A stretch of 64,000 nucleotides of DNA from the NCBI GenBank assembly GCA_024123915.1, contig CP099650.1, forward strand, positions 5,642,001 to 5,706,000. Direction: 5' to 3'. Under the pieces are notes generated by a model, which saw nothing but the letters and a program-made list of their open reading frames with translations, was not told where the DNA came from and ran no database searches. A program made the translations under genes and the position numbers. Numbering within the stretch: position 1 is the first letter of the stretch; the number at the start of each line of letters is the position of its first letter. Source of the DNA: Oxalobacteraceae bacterium OTU3CAMAD1 (GTDB lineage: Bacteria > Pseudomonadota > Gammaproteobacteria > Burkholderiales > Burkholderiaceae_D). Below are positions 7,398 to 17,799 of the stretch, piece after piece.

Positions 7398-9152
7398 ATG
7401 ACTACCGCCCGATTCCCGCGGTCCCTTTTCGCGCCGGCCACCGTCGCCGACGATACCGGCAGCGCCGCGCGCGCGCCGCTGCTGGCGTCGCCTCCGGCCG
7501 GCGAGCACGCCGACCTCGGCGCCGGCCTCCGGCAGGCGCTGGCGTCCGACGAGCTGGTGCTGCTGTACCAGCCGCTGGTCGATCTGCAGACCGGGGCCGT
7601 GGCCAGCCTGGAGGCGCTGGTGCGCTGGCGCCATCCCGAACACGGCATGCTGGCCGCGCGCGAATTCCTGGCGCTGGCCGACGCCGCCGGCCTGGCCGGC
7701 GCCATCGACGATTGGGTGTTGGGCCGCGCCTGCCGCGACCTGCACGCCTGGCACGCCGCCGGCCTGAGCGGCTTGAAGGTAGCGATCAATGTCGCCCCCA
7801 GCCAGTTCCGCGACCCGGCCCTGGGCGCCGCCGTGGCCGCGATGCTGAAAGATTGCGATATCGCGCCCGACAGGCTGACCCTGGAAGTGACCGAGAGCGC
7901 GCTCACGCAAGCGGGCGCGGAATGCGACGCCCTGCTGGCCGGCTTCAAGGCCTCGGGGCTGAGCCTGACCCTGGACGACTTCGGCACCGGCTACGCCTCG
8001 CTCAGCAACCTCAAACGCTTTCCGTTCGACGCGCTCAAGATCGACGCCCACTTCATCCGCGACGTCGTCACCAGCGGCCACGACGCGGCCATGTGCAAGA
8101 CCCTGATCGCCATGGCGCACCACCTGGGCATGAAGGTGGTGGCCGAGGGCGTCGAGACCGAGGCCCAGTGCGATTTCCTGCGGCGCAATATGTGCGATTT
8201 GATCCAGGGCTATTTCTTTTCCCCGCCGCTCGCCGCCGACGAGGTCGGCCACCTGCTGGCCAGCGGCCGCGCGCTGGCGCCGCACCTGCGGCGCATGCAC
8301 AAGCCGCCGCGCCGCCTGCTGCTGGTCGACGACGAGCCCAACATCGTCTCCGCGCTGAAGCGCCTGCTGCGCACCGACCAGTACGAAATCTACAGCGCCA
8401 ACGACGGCCAGCAAGGCCTGGATTTGCTGGCCCGGCAGCCGGTCGACGTCATCATCTCCGACCAGCGCATGCCCGGCATGCTGGGCGCCGATTTCCTGCG
8501 CAAGGCCAAGCAGCAATATCCGGAAACCATACGCATCATGCTCTCCGGCTACACCGAACTGCAGTCGGTCACCGACGCCGTCAACGAGGGGGCGATCTAC
8601 AAATTCCTGACCAAGCCGTGGGACGACGAACTGCTGCGCGGCCATGTGGCCGAGGCGTTCCGCCTCAAGGAAATCGCCGACGACAACCAGCGCCTGCATC
8701 TGGAGGTGCGCAGCGCCAACCTGGAGCTGGCCGCCGCCAACCGCCAGCTGGAAGAACTGCTGCTGGAAAAGCAGCGGCAGATCAGCCGCGACGAAGTCAG
8801 CCTGAGCGTGGCGCGCGAGGTGCTGCAGCATCTGCCGTTGCCGGTGATCGGCATGGACGACAGCGGCATGATCGCCTTCATCAACGGCGCCGCCGAGGGC
8901 TTGTTCCGCCACAGCGGCGCGCTGCTGGGCAACGAAGCGGGCAGCGTGCTGCCGCAGTTGTTTCCGCCGCCCGGGACCGACGATCCCGGCCATGCCGCCG
9001 GCGGCGAGGAAGCGCCGCGCCACGCCAGTCCGACCCGCCACCTGGCCGACATCGACGGCCGCCGCTACGCGGTGGTGGTGTACCCGATGGGTGAGAGCTC
9101 GGCCTCGCGCGGCAGCCTGATCACGTTGAGCCTTACGGGGGAAGCATCATGA
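7398..9152 (+). CDS. EAL phosphodiesterase - receiver - PAS protein
   Basis: A 584-residue cytoplasmic signalling protein with three modules. The EAL domain (about 30-280) keeps the catalytic set: EALVRW, the Asn in INVAPSQF, LEVTES, LDDFGTGYAS, ALKID and AEGVETEAQ, so it should hydrolyse c-di-GMP to pGpG. A receiver domain follows (about 308-425) with VDDEPN, the phospho-Asp in ISDQRMPG and TKPWDD. A coiled coil and a degenerate PAS domain (about 470-560) end it. EAL in front of REC is the reverse of the common order. The ATG at 7398 has an upstream TAGGA; a GTG 18 codons earlier is less likely. It overlaps the next gene by 4 bp. Confidence 0.9.
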   Translation: MTTARFPRSLFAPATVADDTGSAARAPLLASPPAGEHADLGAGLRQALASDELVLLYQPLVDLQTGAVASLEALVRWRHPEHGMLAAREFLALADAAGLAGAIDDWVLGRACRDLHAWHAAGLSGLKVAINVAPSQFRDPALGAAVAAMLKDCDIAPDRLTLEVTESALTQAGAECDALLAGFKASGLSLTLDDFGTGYASLSNLKRFPFDALKIDAHFIRDVVTSGHDAAMCKTLIAMAHHLGMKVVAEGVETEAQCDFLRRNMCDLIQGYFFSPPLAADEVGHLLASGRALAPHLRRMHKPPRRLLLVDDEPNIVSALKRLLRTDQYEIYSANDGQQGLDLLARQPVDVIISDQRMPGMLGADFLRKAKQQYPETIRIMLSGYTELQSVTDAVNEGAIYKFLTKPWDDELLRGHVAEAFRLKEIADDNQRLHLEVRSANLELAAANRQLEELLLEKQRQISRDEVSLSVAREVLQHLPLPVIGMDDSGMIAFINGAAEGLFRHSGALLGNEAGSVLPQLFPPPGTDDPGHAAGGEEAPRHASPTRHLADIDGRRYAVVVYPMGESSASRGSLITLSLTGEAS

Positions 9153-9484
9153 ACGCCGCCAAATCGACCGAGATCGACCTCGACCATGCCGCCGCCGGCA
9201 TGACCCTGGCCTGCGCCCTGCTCGACGCCCACGGCGGCGTGCTGCTGCCGCGCGACGCCGCGCTCACCGACAGCATGCTGGCGTCGCTGCGCCGGCGCGG
9301 CGTGGAGCGCTGCGTGGTATGGACCGACGAGGACGCCGAGGAAATCGATCCGGCGCAACTGGCGCGCGAGCGCGAATTGCGCATGCAAAGGCTGGAGCGG
9401 CTGTTCCGCCACAGCGGCGACGACGCCGGCGGCGAACAGCTGCTGCGCGCGCTGCGCGCCTACCGCCACAAGGACCCGGCGTGA
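9149..9484 (+). CDS. Small unknown protein of the signalling operon
   Basis: A 111-residue protein translationally coupled on both sides (ATGA overlap with the EAL gene, GTGA overlap with the HDOD gene). It resembles the short N-terminal region that precedes some HD-GYP and HDOD proteins (a pattern of the type AAAGMTLACALLDAHGGVLL and a late 'RGVERCVVW'), here as a separate gene. There is no catalytic motif and no membrane segment; the C-terminal third is a charged helix. It may be an adaptor for the HDOD or HD-GYP partner; this is inference from context. Confidence 0.75.
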   Translation: MNAAKSTEIDLDHAAAGMTLACALLDAHGGVLLPRDAALTDSMLASLRRRGVERCVVWTDEDAEEIDPAQLARERELRMQRLERLFRHSGDDAGGEQLLRALRAYRHKDPA

Positions 9485-10340
9485 TCGCGGCCGACGATAT
9501 CATCAAATGCGTGCGCGATCTGCCATCGCTGCCGGCGGTGGTGGCCGAACTGCTGGCCACGATGGAGCAGGAGGACATCGACACCCATGTGCTGGCGGCC
9601 AAGATCGCGCTCGACCAGGCGCTCACGGCCAAAACGCTGCGCCTGGCCAACTCCTCGTTCTACGGCCTGCAATCCAAGGTCACCACCATCCAGCAGGCCA
9701 TCTCGGTGCTCGGCTTCCACAGCATCCGCACCCTGGTGACGGCCTGTTCGGTGACGGCCAGCTTCACGCCCAACAAGGACGTCGAGTTCGACTTCCAGGC
9801 GTTCTGGCGCCACGCCATCGGCAGCGCCGTGTGCGCGCGCGTGCTGGCGCCGCGCTGCGGCGTCAATCCGGACACCGCCTTCACCGCCGGCCTGCTGCAC
9901 GACCTCGGCACCCTGGTGCTGTGCACCCGGTTTCCGGCCGACTACCGGCGCGTGGCGGCCCACCGGCGCGAACACGATTGCGTCACCTCGGCCGCCCAGC
10001 TGGCCGTGTTCGGCATCGACCACGCCGCCGTCGGCGCCGCGCTGACGGCCCACTGGAAATTCCCGCAACAGATCCAGGCGGCGGTGGCCGGGCATCACCT
10101 GGCCGACGAGGCCGCCGCGCAGGCCACGGGACGCGGCCGCGCCGCCCCAACCCTGACCACGGTGATCTACATGGCCAACATCCTGGCCCACGCGCTCGAC
10201 ATGTCCGGCCAGGAGGACGACCAGGTGCCGCCGGTATCGCTGGAGGTCTGGCAGGCGCTGGACCTGGACGACGGCGCCTGGGACAGCGCGTTCGCCGAGG
10301 CCGAGCAGCTGTTCCACGACATGTGCCAGACCTTGACGCC

Positions 10341-10344
<4 letters not shown>
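9481..10344 (+). CDS. HDOD-domain protein
   Basis: A 287-residue HDOD protein (an HD-related output domain without proven enzyme activity, common in c-di-GMP and chemotaxis circuits). The domain spans about residues 15-215 with LPSLPAVVAELL, TAKTLRLANSSFYGL, AISVLGFHSIRTLV and the partly kept metal motif LLHDLGTLVL. The start is the GTG at 9481, which shares GTGA with the previous stop. The following kinase begins in an ATGA overlap. Its position suggests it relays between the EAL/REC protein and the kinase/HD-GYP pair. Confidence 0.88.
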
Positions 10345-11806
<1,462 letters not shown>

Positions 11807-11810
<4 letters not shown>

Positions 11811-13144
11811 ATCAAGCGCTCCCCACCTCCATCTCGCCCAACGCCCCGGCCGCGCCGGCCACCGTGCTGTGCGTCGACGACGAACCGAACATCCTGTCGT
11901 CGCTGCGGCGCCTGTTCCGCGCCAACGGCTACCGCGTGCTCACCGCCGAGGGCGGCGCGCTGGGGCTGGAGGTGCTCGAGAAGGAGGCGGTCGACCTGGT
12001 CATCTCCGACATGCGCATGCCGGAGATGGACGGCGCCCGCTTCCTGGCCCAGGTGCGCACGCGCTGGCCCGACACCGTGCGCATCCTGCTGACCGGCTAT
12101 TCGGACATCCAGTCGATCCAGGACGCCATCAATTGCGGCGAGATCTACCGCTACATCACCAAGCCGTGGGAAGACAGCGACATGCTATTGCTGGTGCGCC
12201 ACGCGCTGGAGCGCCGCCAGCTCGAGATCGACAAGCAGCGCCTGGAAGCGCTGGCGCTGCGCCAGAACGAGGAGCTCAAGCTGCTCAACCAGAGCCTGGA
12301 GGCCAAGGTCGAGGCACGCACCAGGCTACTCAAGGTCGAGCACGAGGCCACGGTGGCGGCCAACAACAAGCTCAAGACCAATTTCGTCACCACCATCAAG
12401 ATCTTCTCGACCATGATCGAGCTGCGCGCGCACAACCAGCCCGGCCACGCGCGCCAGGTGGCCGACCTGGCGCGCCAGCTGTCGGTGCGGCTCGAACTGG
12501 ACGCCAAGGAAAGCCAGGACGTGTTCATCGCCGCGCTGCTGCACGACATCGGCAAGATCGGCTTCAGCGACGACATGCTGTCGACGCCGCTGACGATGCT
12601 GACCGGCGACTCGCTGGGCCTGTTCCGCAAGCATCCGATCCGCGCCGCCGAGCTCTTAATGCCGCTCGAGGAGTTGCGCGGCAGCGCCGCCATCCTGCGC
12701 GCCCAGCTCGAACGCTTCGACGGCAACGGCTTCCCCGACGGCCTGGCCGGGCTGGCGATTCCGCTGGGCGCGCGCATCCTGTCGCTGGCCGTGGACTATT
12801 ACAACCTGCAACAGGGCGGCATGGTGCAGCGCCACCTGCGCCCCGACGAGGCCAAGTCGCTGATCCTCGACGCCAGCGGCAAGCGCTACGATCCGAACGT
12901 GGTGGCGGCCTTCCGCCAGATCATGGACGGCGGCGTGAGCGCGGCGGTGGTCGGGGTCGAGGTGTTGTCGGGCGAACTGTTGCCCGGCATGGTGCTGGCG
13001 CGCGACCTGATCAGCCGCGACGGCTTGATGCTGCTGACGGTGGACCACACGCTCGACGCCCGCATGATCCAGCAGGTGCAGGATTTCGAATCGAAGAGCG
13101 GCGGCCGGCTGTCGATTTGGGTGCGCAATCCGAAAGCTGATTGA
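11807..13144 (+). CDS. Response regulator with degenerate HD-GYP domain
   Basis: A 445-residue RpfG-like protein. The receiver domain (about 20-135) has VDDEPN, the phospho-Asp in ISDMRMPEMDG and TKPWED. A coiled coil (about 140-185) leads to an HD-GYP domain (about 190-375). HDIGKIG is intact and the earlier His (GHARQVADLARQL) is present, but the segment that is usually HHERxDGxGYP reads QLERFDGNGFP: both His are lost and GYP is GFP. Catalysis of c-di-GMP may therefore be lost or changed; binding or protein contact is possible. It ends 27 bp from the convergent kinase gene. Confidence 0.88.
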
Positions 13145-13171
13145 GCGCGCGGCCGGCAACGGCCACGCCCG

Positions 13172-14548
13172 TCATGCCTTCGCGGGCGTCTCCAGCGATT
13201 GCGGCGGGCGCACCGGCAGGTGCACCGTGAAGCGCGTGCCCTTGCCGACCACCGAGGCGACGTCGATGCGCCCGCCATGGCGGTTGACGATGCCGTAGGA
13301 CAGCGACAGCCCCAGGCCCGTGCCGCTGCCGACCGGCTTGGTGGTGAAGAACGGTTCGAAGATGCGATTGAGGTTGGCCTGCTCGATGCCGACGCCGTTG
13401 TCGCCGACCTCGATCCATACCCAGCCGTCCGGGCCGCTGCCCTCCGTGCCGGTGCGTATCGTGATCACGCCGCCCTGGTCGCGCAGCGCGTGCGCCGCGT
13501 TGACCAGCAAATTCATGAACACCTGGTTCAGTTGCGAGGCCAGGCAGGTGACCGGCGGCAGCACGCCGTACGCCTTGTCGACCCGCGCCTTGTACTTGAT
13601 CTCGTTGCTGACGATGGTCAGCGTGCTGTCGAGGCCGTGGTGCAGATCGGCCACCTGCCACTCCGTCTCGCCGACGTGCGAAAAATCCTTGAGCGCCTGG
13701 ACGATGTCCTTGACCCGCTTGAGGCCGTCCATCGATTCGCGCACCAGGTCGGTCACGTCCTCCTTGAGGAATTCCAGGTCGGCCTGGCTGCGCAGCGCGG
13801 CCAGCTGGGCCGCCAGGTTGGGATGGGGCGCGGCCGCCTGCTCGTATTTGTCGATCACGCCGAGCAAGGTGCCGACATAGTTCTTCAGCGAGCTCATATT
13901 GGAATTGACGAAGCCGACCGGATTGTTGATCTCGTGGGCGATGCCGGCGGCCAGTTGGCCGATCGACGCCATCTTCTCCGATTGCAGCAGCTGCTCGTGG
14001 GCACTGCGCAGTTCGCCGATCAGTTGTTGCTGCTCGACGCCGCGCGCCTGCAGCGCCTCCTCCATGAGCTTGCGCTGGGTGATGTCGGTCAGCGAGCCGA
14101 TCACCTCCAACGGCGCGCCCTTCTCGTCGCGGATCAGGCGCAGCGAATCGTGCATCCACAGATAGCTGCCGTCATGGATGCGGAAGCGGTATTCATAGGC
14201 GCGCTGGCCCTCGGTGAAGATCAGCGCCAGGCTGGAGAAGATATTGGGGGCGTCGTCGGGGTGGATGTGGTCGAACCAGAAATTGGGGTCGGCCACCATC
14301 TGCTCGGGACGGTAGCCCAGCACATTGAAGGCGTTGTTGCTGACGAAGGTCATCTTGAAGTCGCCGCTGGGCACGGTGCAATAGATGATGCCCGGGGTGT
14401 TGTCGACCAGGTACTGCAGCCGGACAATGGGCGACGTCGCCTCGGCGGCGGCGGCCGGAGCGGCGCGGGGCGCGCTGGCGTCGGAGGAAAATAATTCGAA
14501 CTCGTCAAATTGCATGGTGATAGCCTCACTGGCGTCGCTCATTACCAA
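13172..14548 (-). CDS. PAS sensor histidine kinase, paralogue of the 10341 kinase
   Basis: A 458-residue soluble kinase. The PAS/PAC domain (about 45-165, with HPDDAPNIF and the PAC ending GSLTDITQRK) is followed by a coiled coil, the phospho-His box GIAHEINNPVGF (about 208-219), the N box NQVFMNLLVNAAHAL, G1 GDNGVGIE and FEPFFTTKPVG plus GTGLGLSLSYG. The region between His and ATPase is strongly similar to that of the kinase at 10341. It is convergent with the signalling operon and probably feeds the same receivers. The start may be either of two close ATGs (14548 or 14542). A REP hairpin lies just upstream. Confidence 0.9.
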   Translation of the reverse strand: MVMSDASEAITMQFDEFELFSSDASAPRAAPAAAAEATSPIVRLQYLVDNTPGIIYCTVPSGDFKMTFVSNNAFNVLGYRPEQMVADPNFWFDHIHPDDAPNIFSSLALIFTEGQRAYEYRFRIHDGSYLWMHDSLRLIRDEKGAPLEVIGSLTDITQRKLMEEALQARGVEQQQLIGELRSAHEQLLQSEKMASIGQLAAGIAHEINNPVGFVNSNMSSLKNYVGTLLGVIDKYEQAAAPHPNLAAQLAALRSQADLEFLKEDVTDLVRESMDGLKRVKDIVQALKDFSHVGETEWQVADLHHGLDSTLTIVSNEIKYKARVDKAYGVLPPVTCLASQLNQVFMNLLVNAAHALRDQGGVITIRTGTEGSGPDGWVWIEVGDNGVGIEQANLNRIFEPFFTTKPVGSGTGLGLSLSYGIVNRHGGRIDVASVVGKGTRFTVHLPVRPPQSLETPAKA

Positions 14549-14567
14549 TTATGCCTCAACCATGATG

Positions 14568-14662
14568 ACGTAGGGCGGATTAGCGAAGCGTAATCGGCCA
14601 TGCGCGCGTCGCGTTGACGCGTGCATGGCCGATTACGGCGTGCCGCCTAATCCGCCCTACGT
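14568..14662. repeat. REP/BIME-type hairpin, copy 2 of 5
   Basis: Same element as at 248-344, with ACGTAGGGCGGATTAG at the left end and CTAATCCGCCCTACGT at the right, followed by GTGTCTCC. It lies between two leftward genes, downstream of mtfA. Confidence 0.9.
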
Positions 14663-14682
14663 GTCTCCGCAAATATCGACCG

Positions 14683-15561
14683 CTAATGGGACCAGGTCGG
14701 CGTCCAGCCGTAGGCGGGATCTGCCGGCGGTTCGGGCGGCGGCGGGGGCGGCAGCCACTCGCGCGGGTCGACGCGATAGTACTTGAGGAACTCGGCGAAC
14801 AGCTCGCCGTGGTGCTCGGCCATCTGGTACGGCTTTTCAAAGAAGGTTTCGGTGGCCACGGCGAAAAACTCGGCCGGATTGGTGGCGCCGTAATGGTCCA
14901 TCACGCTGTGCTGGCGGTACATCGCGCTGTGCCGCAGATTCTGGAAATTGCGCGACAAGACCTCGGCCCACTCGTTGTAGCTGTCCGGGCTGCCCAGGTA
15001 GGGGGCGCCGTTGGCGCGGCCGGACTCGCTGTCGAGCTGGTGCGCGAACTCGTGCAGCACGATGTTGTGGCCGTCGGTCCAGTCGTCGGCGCCGCGCCTC
15101 ACATTGTCCCACGACAGCACGACGCGGCCGTCGTCCCACGATTCGCCCAGCATGCTTTGGTGCCCCGGCGTGACGACGCCGCCCGGGCCGACCTCGGCGC
15201 GGCGCGCCACGAACTCGCTCGGATAGACCAGGATGGTGTGCAGCGCCGGGTAGACCTTGGTCGGACGGTTGAGCAACAGCAGGCATGCCTGGCCGGCGAT
15301 GATGACGGCCATCTCGTCGGTGACCTCGACGCCTTCGCAGCCGACGAATTTTTTCTGATGCAAAAATTGCACGACCAGCCGTTGCAGCTGTTGCTGCAAA
15401 TCCGGTGTCATGCGGCGGTAGACGGGAATGTTGCGGTGTAAAACGGCTTGCGCCTCGGCCGGCAACGGCCTGGCCAGCACCCTTTGCAGGCGCCAGCGGG
15501 GCACATAAAAAGGCAGCGCTATCGCCAGCGCCGTCAGGCCGATCCAGATTAAAGCTTCCAT
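14683..15561 (-). CDS. mtfA: M90-family metallopeptidase MtfA
   Basis: A 292-residue zinc peptidase. The zinc motif HEFAHQLD lies at about 171-178 and the third ligand is the Glu in NPAEFFAVATETFF (about 228-241). A single hydrophobic N-terminal segment (about 2-22) may anchor it to the inner membrane. In E. coli MtfA (YeeI) binds the repressor Mlc and so derepresses ptsG; whether that applies here is unknown. A Pro-rich C-terminal tail extends past the domain. It is transcribed alone. Confidence 0.92.
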   Translation of the reverse strand: MEALIWIGLTALAIALPFYVPRWRLQRVLARPLPAEAQAVLHRNIPVYRRMTPDLQQQLQRLVVQFLHQKKFVGCEGVEVTDEMAVIIAGQACLLLLNRPTKVYPALHTILVYPSEFVARRAEVGPGGVVTPGHQSMLGESWDDGRVVLSWDNVRRGADDWTDGHNIVLHEFAHQLDSESGRANGAPYLGSPDSYNEWAEVLSRNFQNLRHSAMYRQHSVMDHYGATNPAEFFAVATETFFEKPYQMAEHHGELFAEFLKYYRVDPREWLPPPPPPEPPADPAYGWTPTWSH

Positions 15562-15627
15562 GTGCCGCGCGTCCGTGTGATATCCATTGCTGGCTAAGTG
15601 GGGCGGCTTGTCTGCTTTTCAATATGC

Positions 15628-15652
15628 AAACAGCCGGGCATGCCCGGCTGTC
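15628..15652 (-). terminator. Hairpin after the 15680 gene
   Basis: CAGCCGGGCATGCCCGGCTG (15631-15650) is a perfect palindrome just past the leftward stop at 15680. The T-run after it is weak, so termination efficiency is uncertain. Confidence 0.5.
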
Positions 15653-15679
15653 GATGATACACCTGCGGCGGCCTGCGGC

Positions 15680-16306
15680 TTAGTCGGCGGCTTTTTGCTC
15701 CGAAGGGGCCGAACCGAACAGCGCTGCGACCAGCGGATCGCGCATGACCGGGCCGCGGTTGACGCGGATCGCGTAGTGCGTGTCGTCGGCCAGGATGTGG
15801 AAATGGCGGCCGCTGCCGGCCATGGCCTGCTCACGGATGCCCGGGCGTTCCTTGCGCGGCGGCGCGCCTTCGCGCTTCGGCTGGACGATCGCGGCCAGGA
15901 AGGCGGCGACGCGCTCCGGGTCGGGGGTCAGCTGGTAGACGGCCTTGCCCAGGTAGGTGGCGGTGCCTTCGACATAGCGGGCCAGCTCGATGACGCCGGC
16001 TTCGCGCAGGTCGCGGATGTATTTGCGGGCGCCGGACGGCGAGAACTTGAGGAACCAGGCGATTTCGTCGGCGAGCATCTCGTGCATGGACAGCTCGCCG
16101 ATCAGTTTTTGCATATTTTCGATGCGACGCAGGGTCGCAGAGGTCGAACGCACACGCTCGATCGACGCCATCGACAGCGCCGGTTTGCGGTCCAGAGGGG
16201 CCGGGGCCGGACGTTCCACCAGCATCAGCTTGGTGGTCGCCTGCATTTCCGGCGAAGCTTTCATCTCGTTCTGAACCAGATGTTGAGGTTGTCTAACTGC
16301 ATGCAT
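15680..16306 (-). CDS. Winged-helix DNA-binding protein of unknown target
   Basis: A 208-residue protein. Residues about 70-115 look like a winged helix-turn-helix (MLADEIAWFLKFSPSGARKY and then a REAGVIELARYV wing). The 15-60 region is disordered and basic, and the C-terminal 40 residues end in a compact motif HFHILADDTHYAIR. I know no named family for it. It faces away from the OmpA gene across a 400-bp intergenic region that holds two Crp-type boxes, so it is probably co-regulated with envelope genes and could be a local regulator. Confidence 0.65.
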   Translation of the reverse strand: MHAVRQPQHLVQNEMKASPEMQATTKLMLVERPAPAPLDRKPALSMASIERVRSTSATLRRIENMQKLIGELSMHEMLADEIAWFLKFSPSGARKYIRDLREAGVIELARYVEGTATYLGKAVYQLTPDPERVAAFLAAIVQPKREGAPPRKERPGIREQAMAGSGRHFHILADDTHYAIRVNRGPVMRDPLVAALFGSAPSEQKAAD

Positions 16307-16425
16307 TTGAACACTCCTTATAACAATTTGCCGAGATTAGTGGCAGCGAGAGGGGGTGGCCTACGGTGTGAAACGCCACAGTCTCTGCATCTGACTCAAG
16401 AATGCCTTTTCGTGGCGCACCAGTC

Positions 16426-16441
16426 TGTGCGGCAACGAACA
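16426..16441. promoter_or_regulatory. Crp-type box for the winged-helix gene at 15680-16306
   Basis: TGTGCG-GCAA-CGAACA, 11 of 12 consensus positions. Its centre is 32 bp from CATTCT (16399-16404, minus strand). Confidence 0.55.
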
Positions 16442-16587
16442 TTAGTGACAGAACGTCAGACTTATTGAACTGTGAACTGATTCCCAGTGCGTTTTTACGT
16501 CCTGACTTTCAGCCCTTTAGTCTTCGGACCGTAGTAATCAAGCAAAGGTTTCAATTTTTGTGTACGATTTGATACAGCGCAAGCTTT

Positions 16588-16603
16588 TGTGCGGTAGCGA
16601 ACC
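16588..16603. promoter_or_regulatory. Crp-type box for the OmpA gene at 16709
   Basis: TGTGCG-GTAG-CGAACC has a perfect left half and a 4-of-6 right half. The centre (16595.5) is exactly 32 bp before the centre of TATTCT (16625-16630), which predicts a start of transcription near 16637. Confidence 0.55.
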
Positions 16604-16708
16604 GACCACATCATGAAAGTTACCTATTCTTCGGTCCAACAGCGGTAAAACACTGCACTGCTGCTGATGAAGCAACAAACCGCCATATTTATCAATCGGG
16701 AGCATACT

Positions 16709-17749
16709 TTGAATAAAACTAAGAAAATCGTCCTCGCCGTCGCAGCACTCTGCGCGTCGTTCTCCGCCGTCGCTCAAGACGCGGTCATCAATCCATCGTG
16801 GTACGTCCAGCCGAGCATCAACGGCATGAAGCCTGACAACGACGCATTCGGCGTTGACAAGAAGGGCTACGGCGGCGGCCTGAAGTTCGGTAAAGCCCTG
16901 AACCAGAACTGGGACGTCCAGCTGGGCGGCACCTATTCCCGCGCGAAGGAAAACGGCGAGCGCTATCAGCAGCAGAGCCTGGGCGCGGACGCCCTGTATA
17001 TGTTCTCCCGTAAATCGTTCCGTCCGTTCATCCTGGTCGGCGCCGGCGTCGAGCGCGACAAGTCGAACCTGAACACCTTCGGCGAAATCGCCAAGAACTC
17101 GCCGTACGTCAGCGCCGGCCTGGGTTTCCAGGCCGACCTGAACGAGCGCACCAGCTTCCAGGCGGACATCCGCAACCAGCACGCCTTCCTGCGCGGCGAT
17201 GCCTTCCCGCCTAGCAAAGCGGACAACGTCTACCTGACCGTCGGCCTGAACTTCGCGTTCGCCGCGCCACCGCGCCCTGCTCCACCGGCACCGCCGCCTG
17301 CGCCGGAAGCCGTGCAGCCGCCACCGCCGCCAGCACCGGTCGCTCCACCGCCACCACCGCCGGCACGCTTCGAAAAAGTGACGATGTCGTCGACCGAGCT
17401 GTTCACCTTCGACAGCGCCAAGCTGAACCCGAACCAGCCTAAGCTGGACGAGATCGCCACCGTGCTGAACGCCAACCCGACCGTCGACAACGTCGTCATC
17501 ACCGGCTACGCCGACCGTCTGGGCAGCGACAAGTACAACCAGAAGCTGTCCGAGAAGCGTGCCAACTCGGTCAAGGAGTACCTGGTCGGTAAAGGCGTCG
17601 CCGCCAACCGCCTGGTCGCCGAAGGCAAGGGCGAAGCCAATCCTGTTGTCACCTGCGACAACAAGAAACGTGCTGACCTGATCAAGTGCCTGGAACCTAA
17701 CCGTCGCGTCGAGGTCGAACAGATCACGATCGAACGCCGCGTCAATTAA
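16709..17749 (+). CDS. OmpA-family outer-membrane protein with 8-strand barrel
   Basis: A 346-residue outer-membrane porin-like protein. The chosen start is the TTG at 16709: GGGAG lies 7 bp upstream and it gives a clean signal peptide (MNKTKKIVLAVAALCASFSA, cleaved near AVAQ). Residues about 25-190 form the N-terminal barrel with alternating Gly/aromatic strands; a Pro/Ala linker (about 190-225) leads to an OmpA-like peptidoglycan-binding domain ending NRRVEVEQITI. It anchors the outer membrane to the cell wall. A Crp-type box and TATTCT -10 lie upstream, and a strong terminator follows. Confidence 0.9.
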   Translation: MNKTKKIVLAVAALCASFSAVAQDAVINPSWYVQPSINGMKPDNDAFGVDKKGYGGGLKFGKALNQNWDVQLGGTYSRAKENGERYQQQSLGADALYMFSRKSFRPFILVGAGVERDKSNLNTFGEIAKNSPYVSAGLGFQADLNERTSFQADIRNQHAFLRGDAFPPSKADNVYLTVGLNFAFAAPPRPAPPAPPPAPEAVQPPPPPAPVAPPPPPPARFEKVTMSSTELFTFDSAKLNPNQPKLDEIATVLNANPTVDNVVITGYADRLGSDKYNQKLSEKRANSVKEYLVGKGVAANRLVAEGKGEANPVVTCDNKKRADLIKCLEPNRRVEVEQITIERRVN

Positions 17750-17763
17750 TTAATTAATTGAGG

Positions 17764-17797
17764 AGCCCCGCGACGAAAGTTGCGGGGCTTTTTTTTT
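17764..17797 (+). terminator. Rho-independent terminator after ompA
   Basis: AGCCCCGC (17764-17771) pairs with GCGGGGCT (17782-17789), followed by a T-tract to 17797. The ATG of the next gene starts only 3 bp later. Confidence 0.92.
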
Positions 17798-17799
17798 AT

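Larger units (their letters stand above)
16307..16708. promoter_or_regulatory. 402-bp divergent intergenic region
   Basis: No coding potential or structured RNA is evident. It contains two Crp-type boxes, at 16426-16441 (facing the winged-helix gene) and 16588-16603 (facing ompA), and a lone half-site TGTACG at 16561-16566. The rest is AT-richer than its surroundings, as expected for two divergent promoters. Confidence 0.6.

Noticed and set aside
16561..16576. Half-site TGTACG-ATTT-GATACA before ompA
   Set aside because: The right half does not fit, and no -10 lies at the right distance; the neighbouring box at 16588 does fit.
17745..17758. TTAATTAATTAATT repeat at the end of ompA
   Set aside because: It is a short run overlapping the stop codon (TAA TTA ATT); it places stops in several frames and needs no other explanation.
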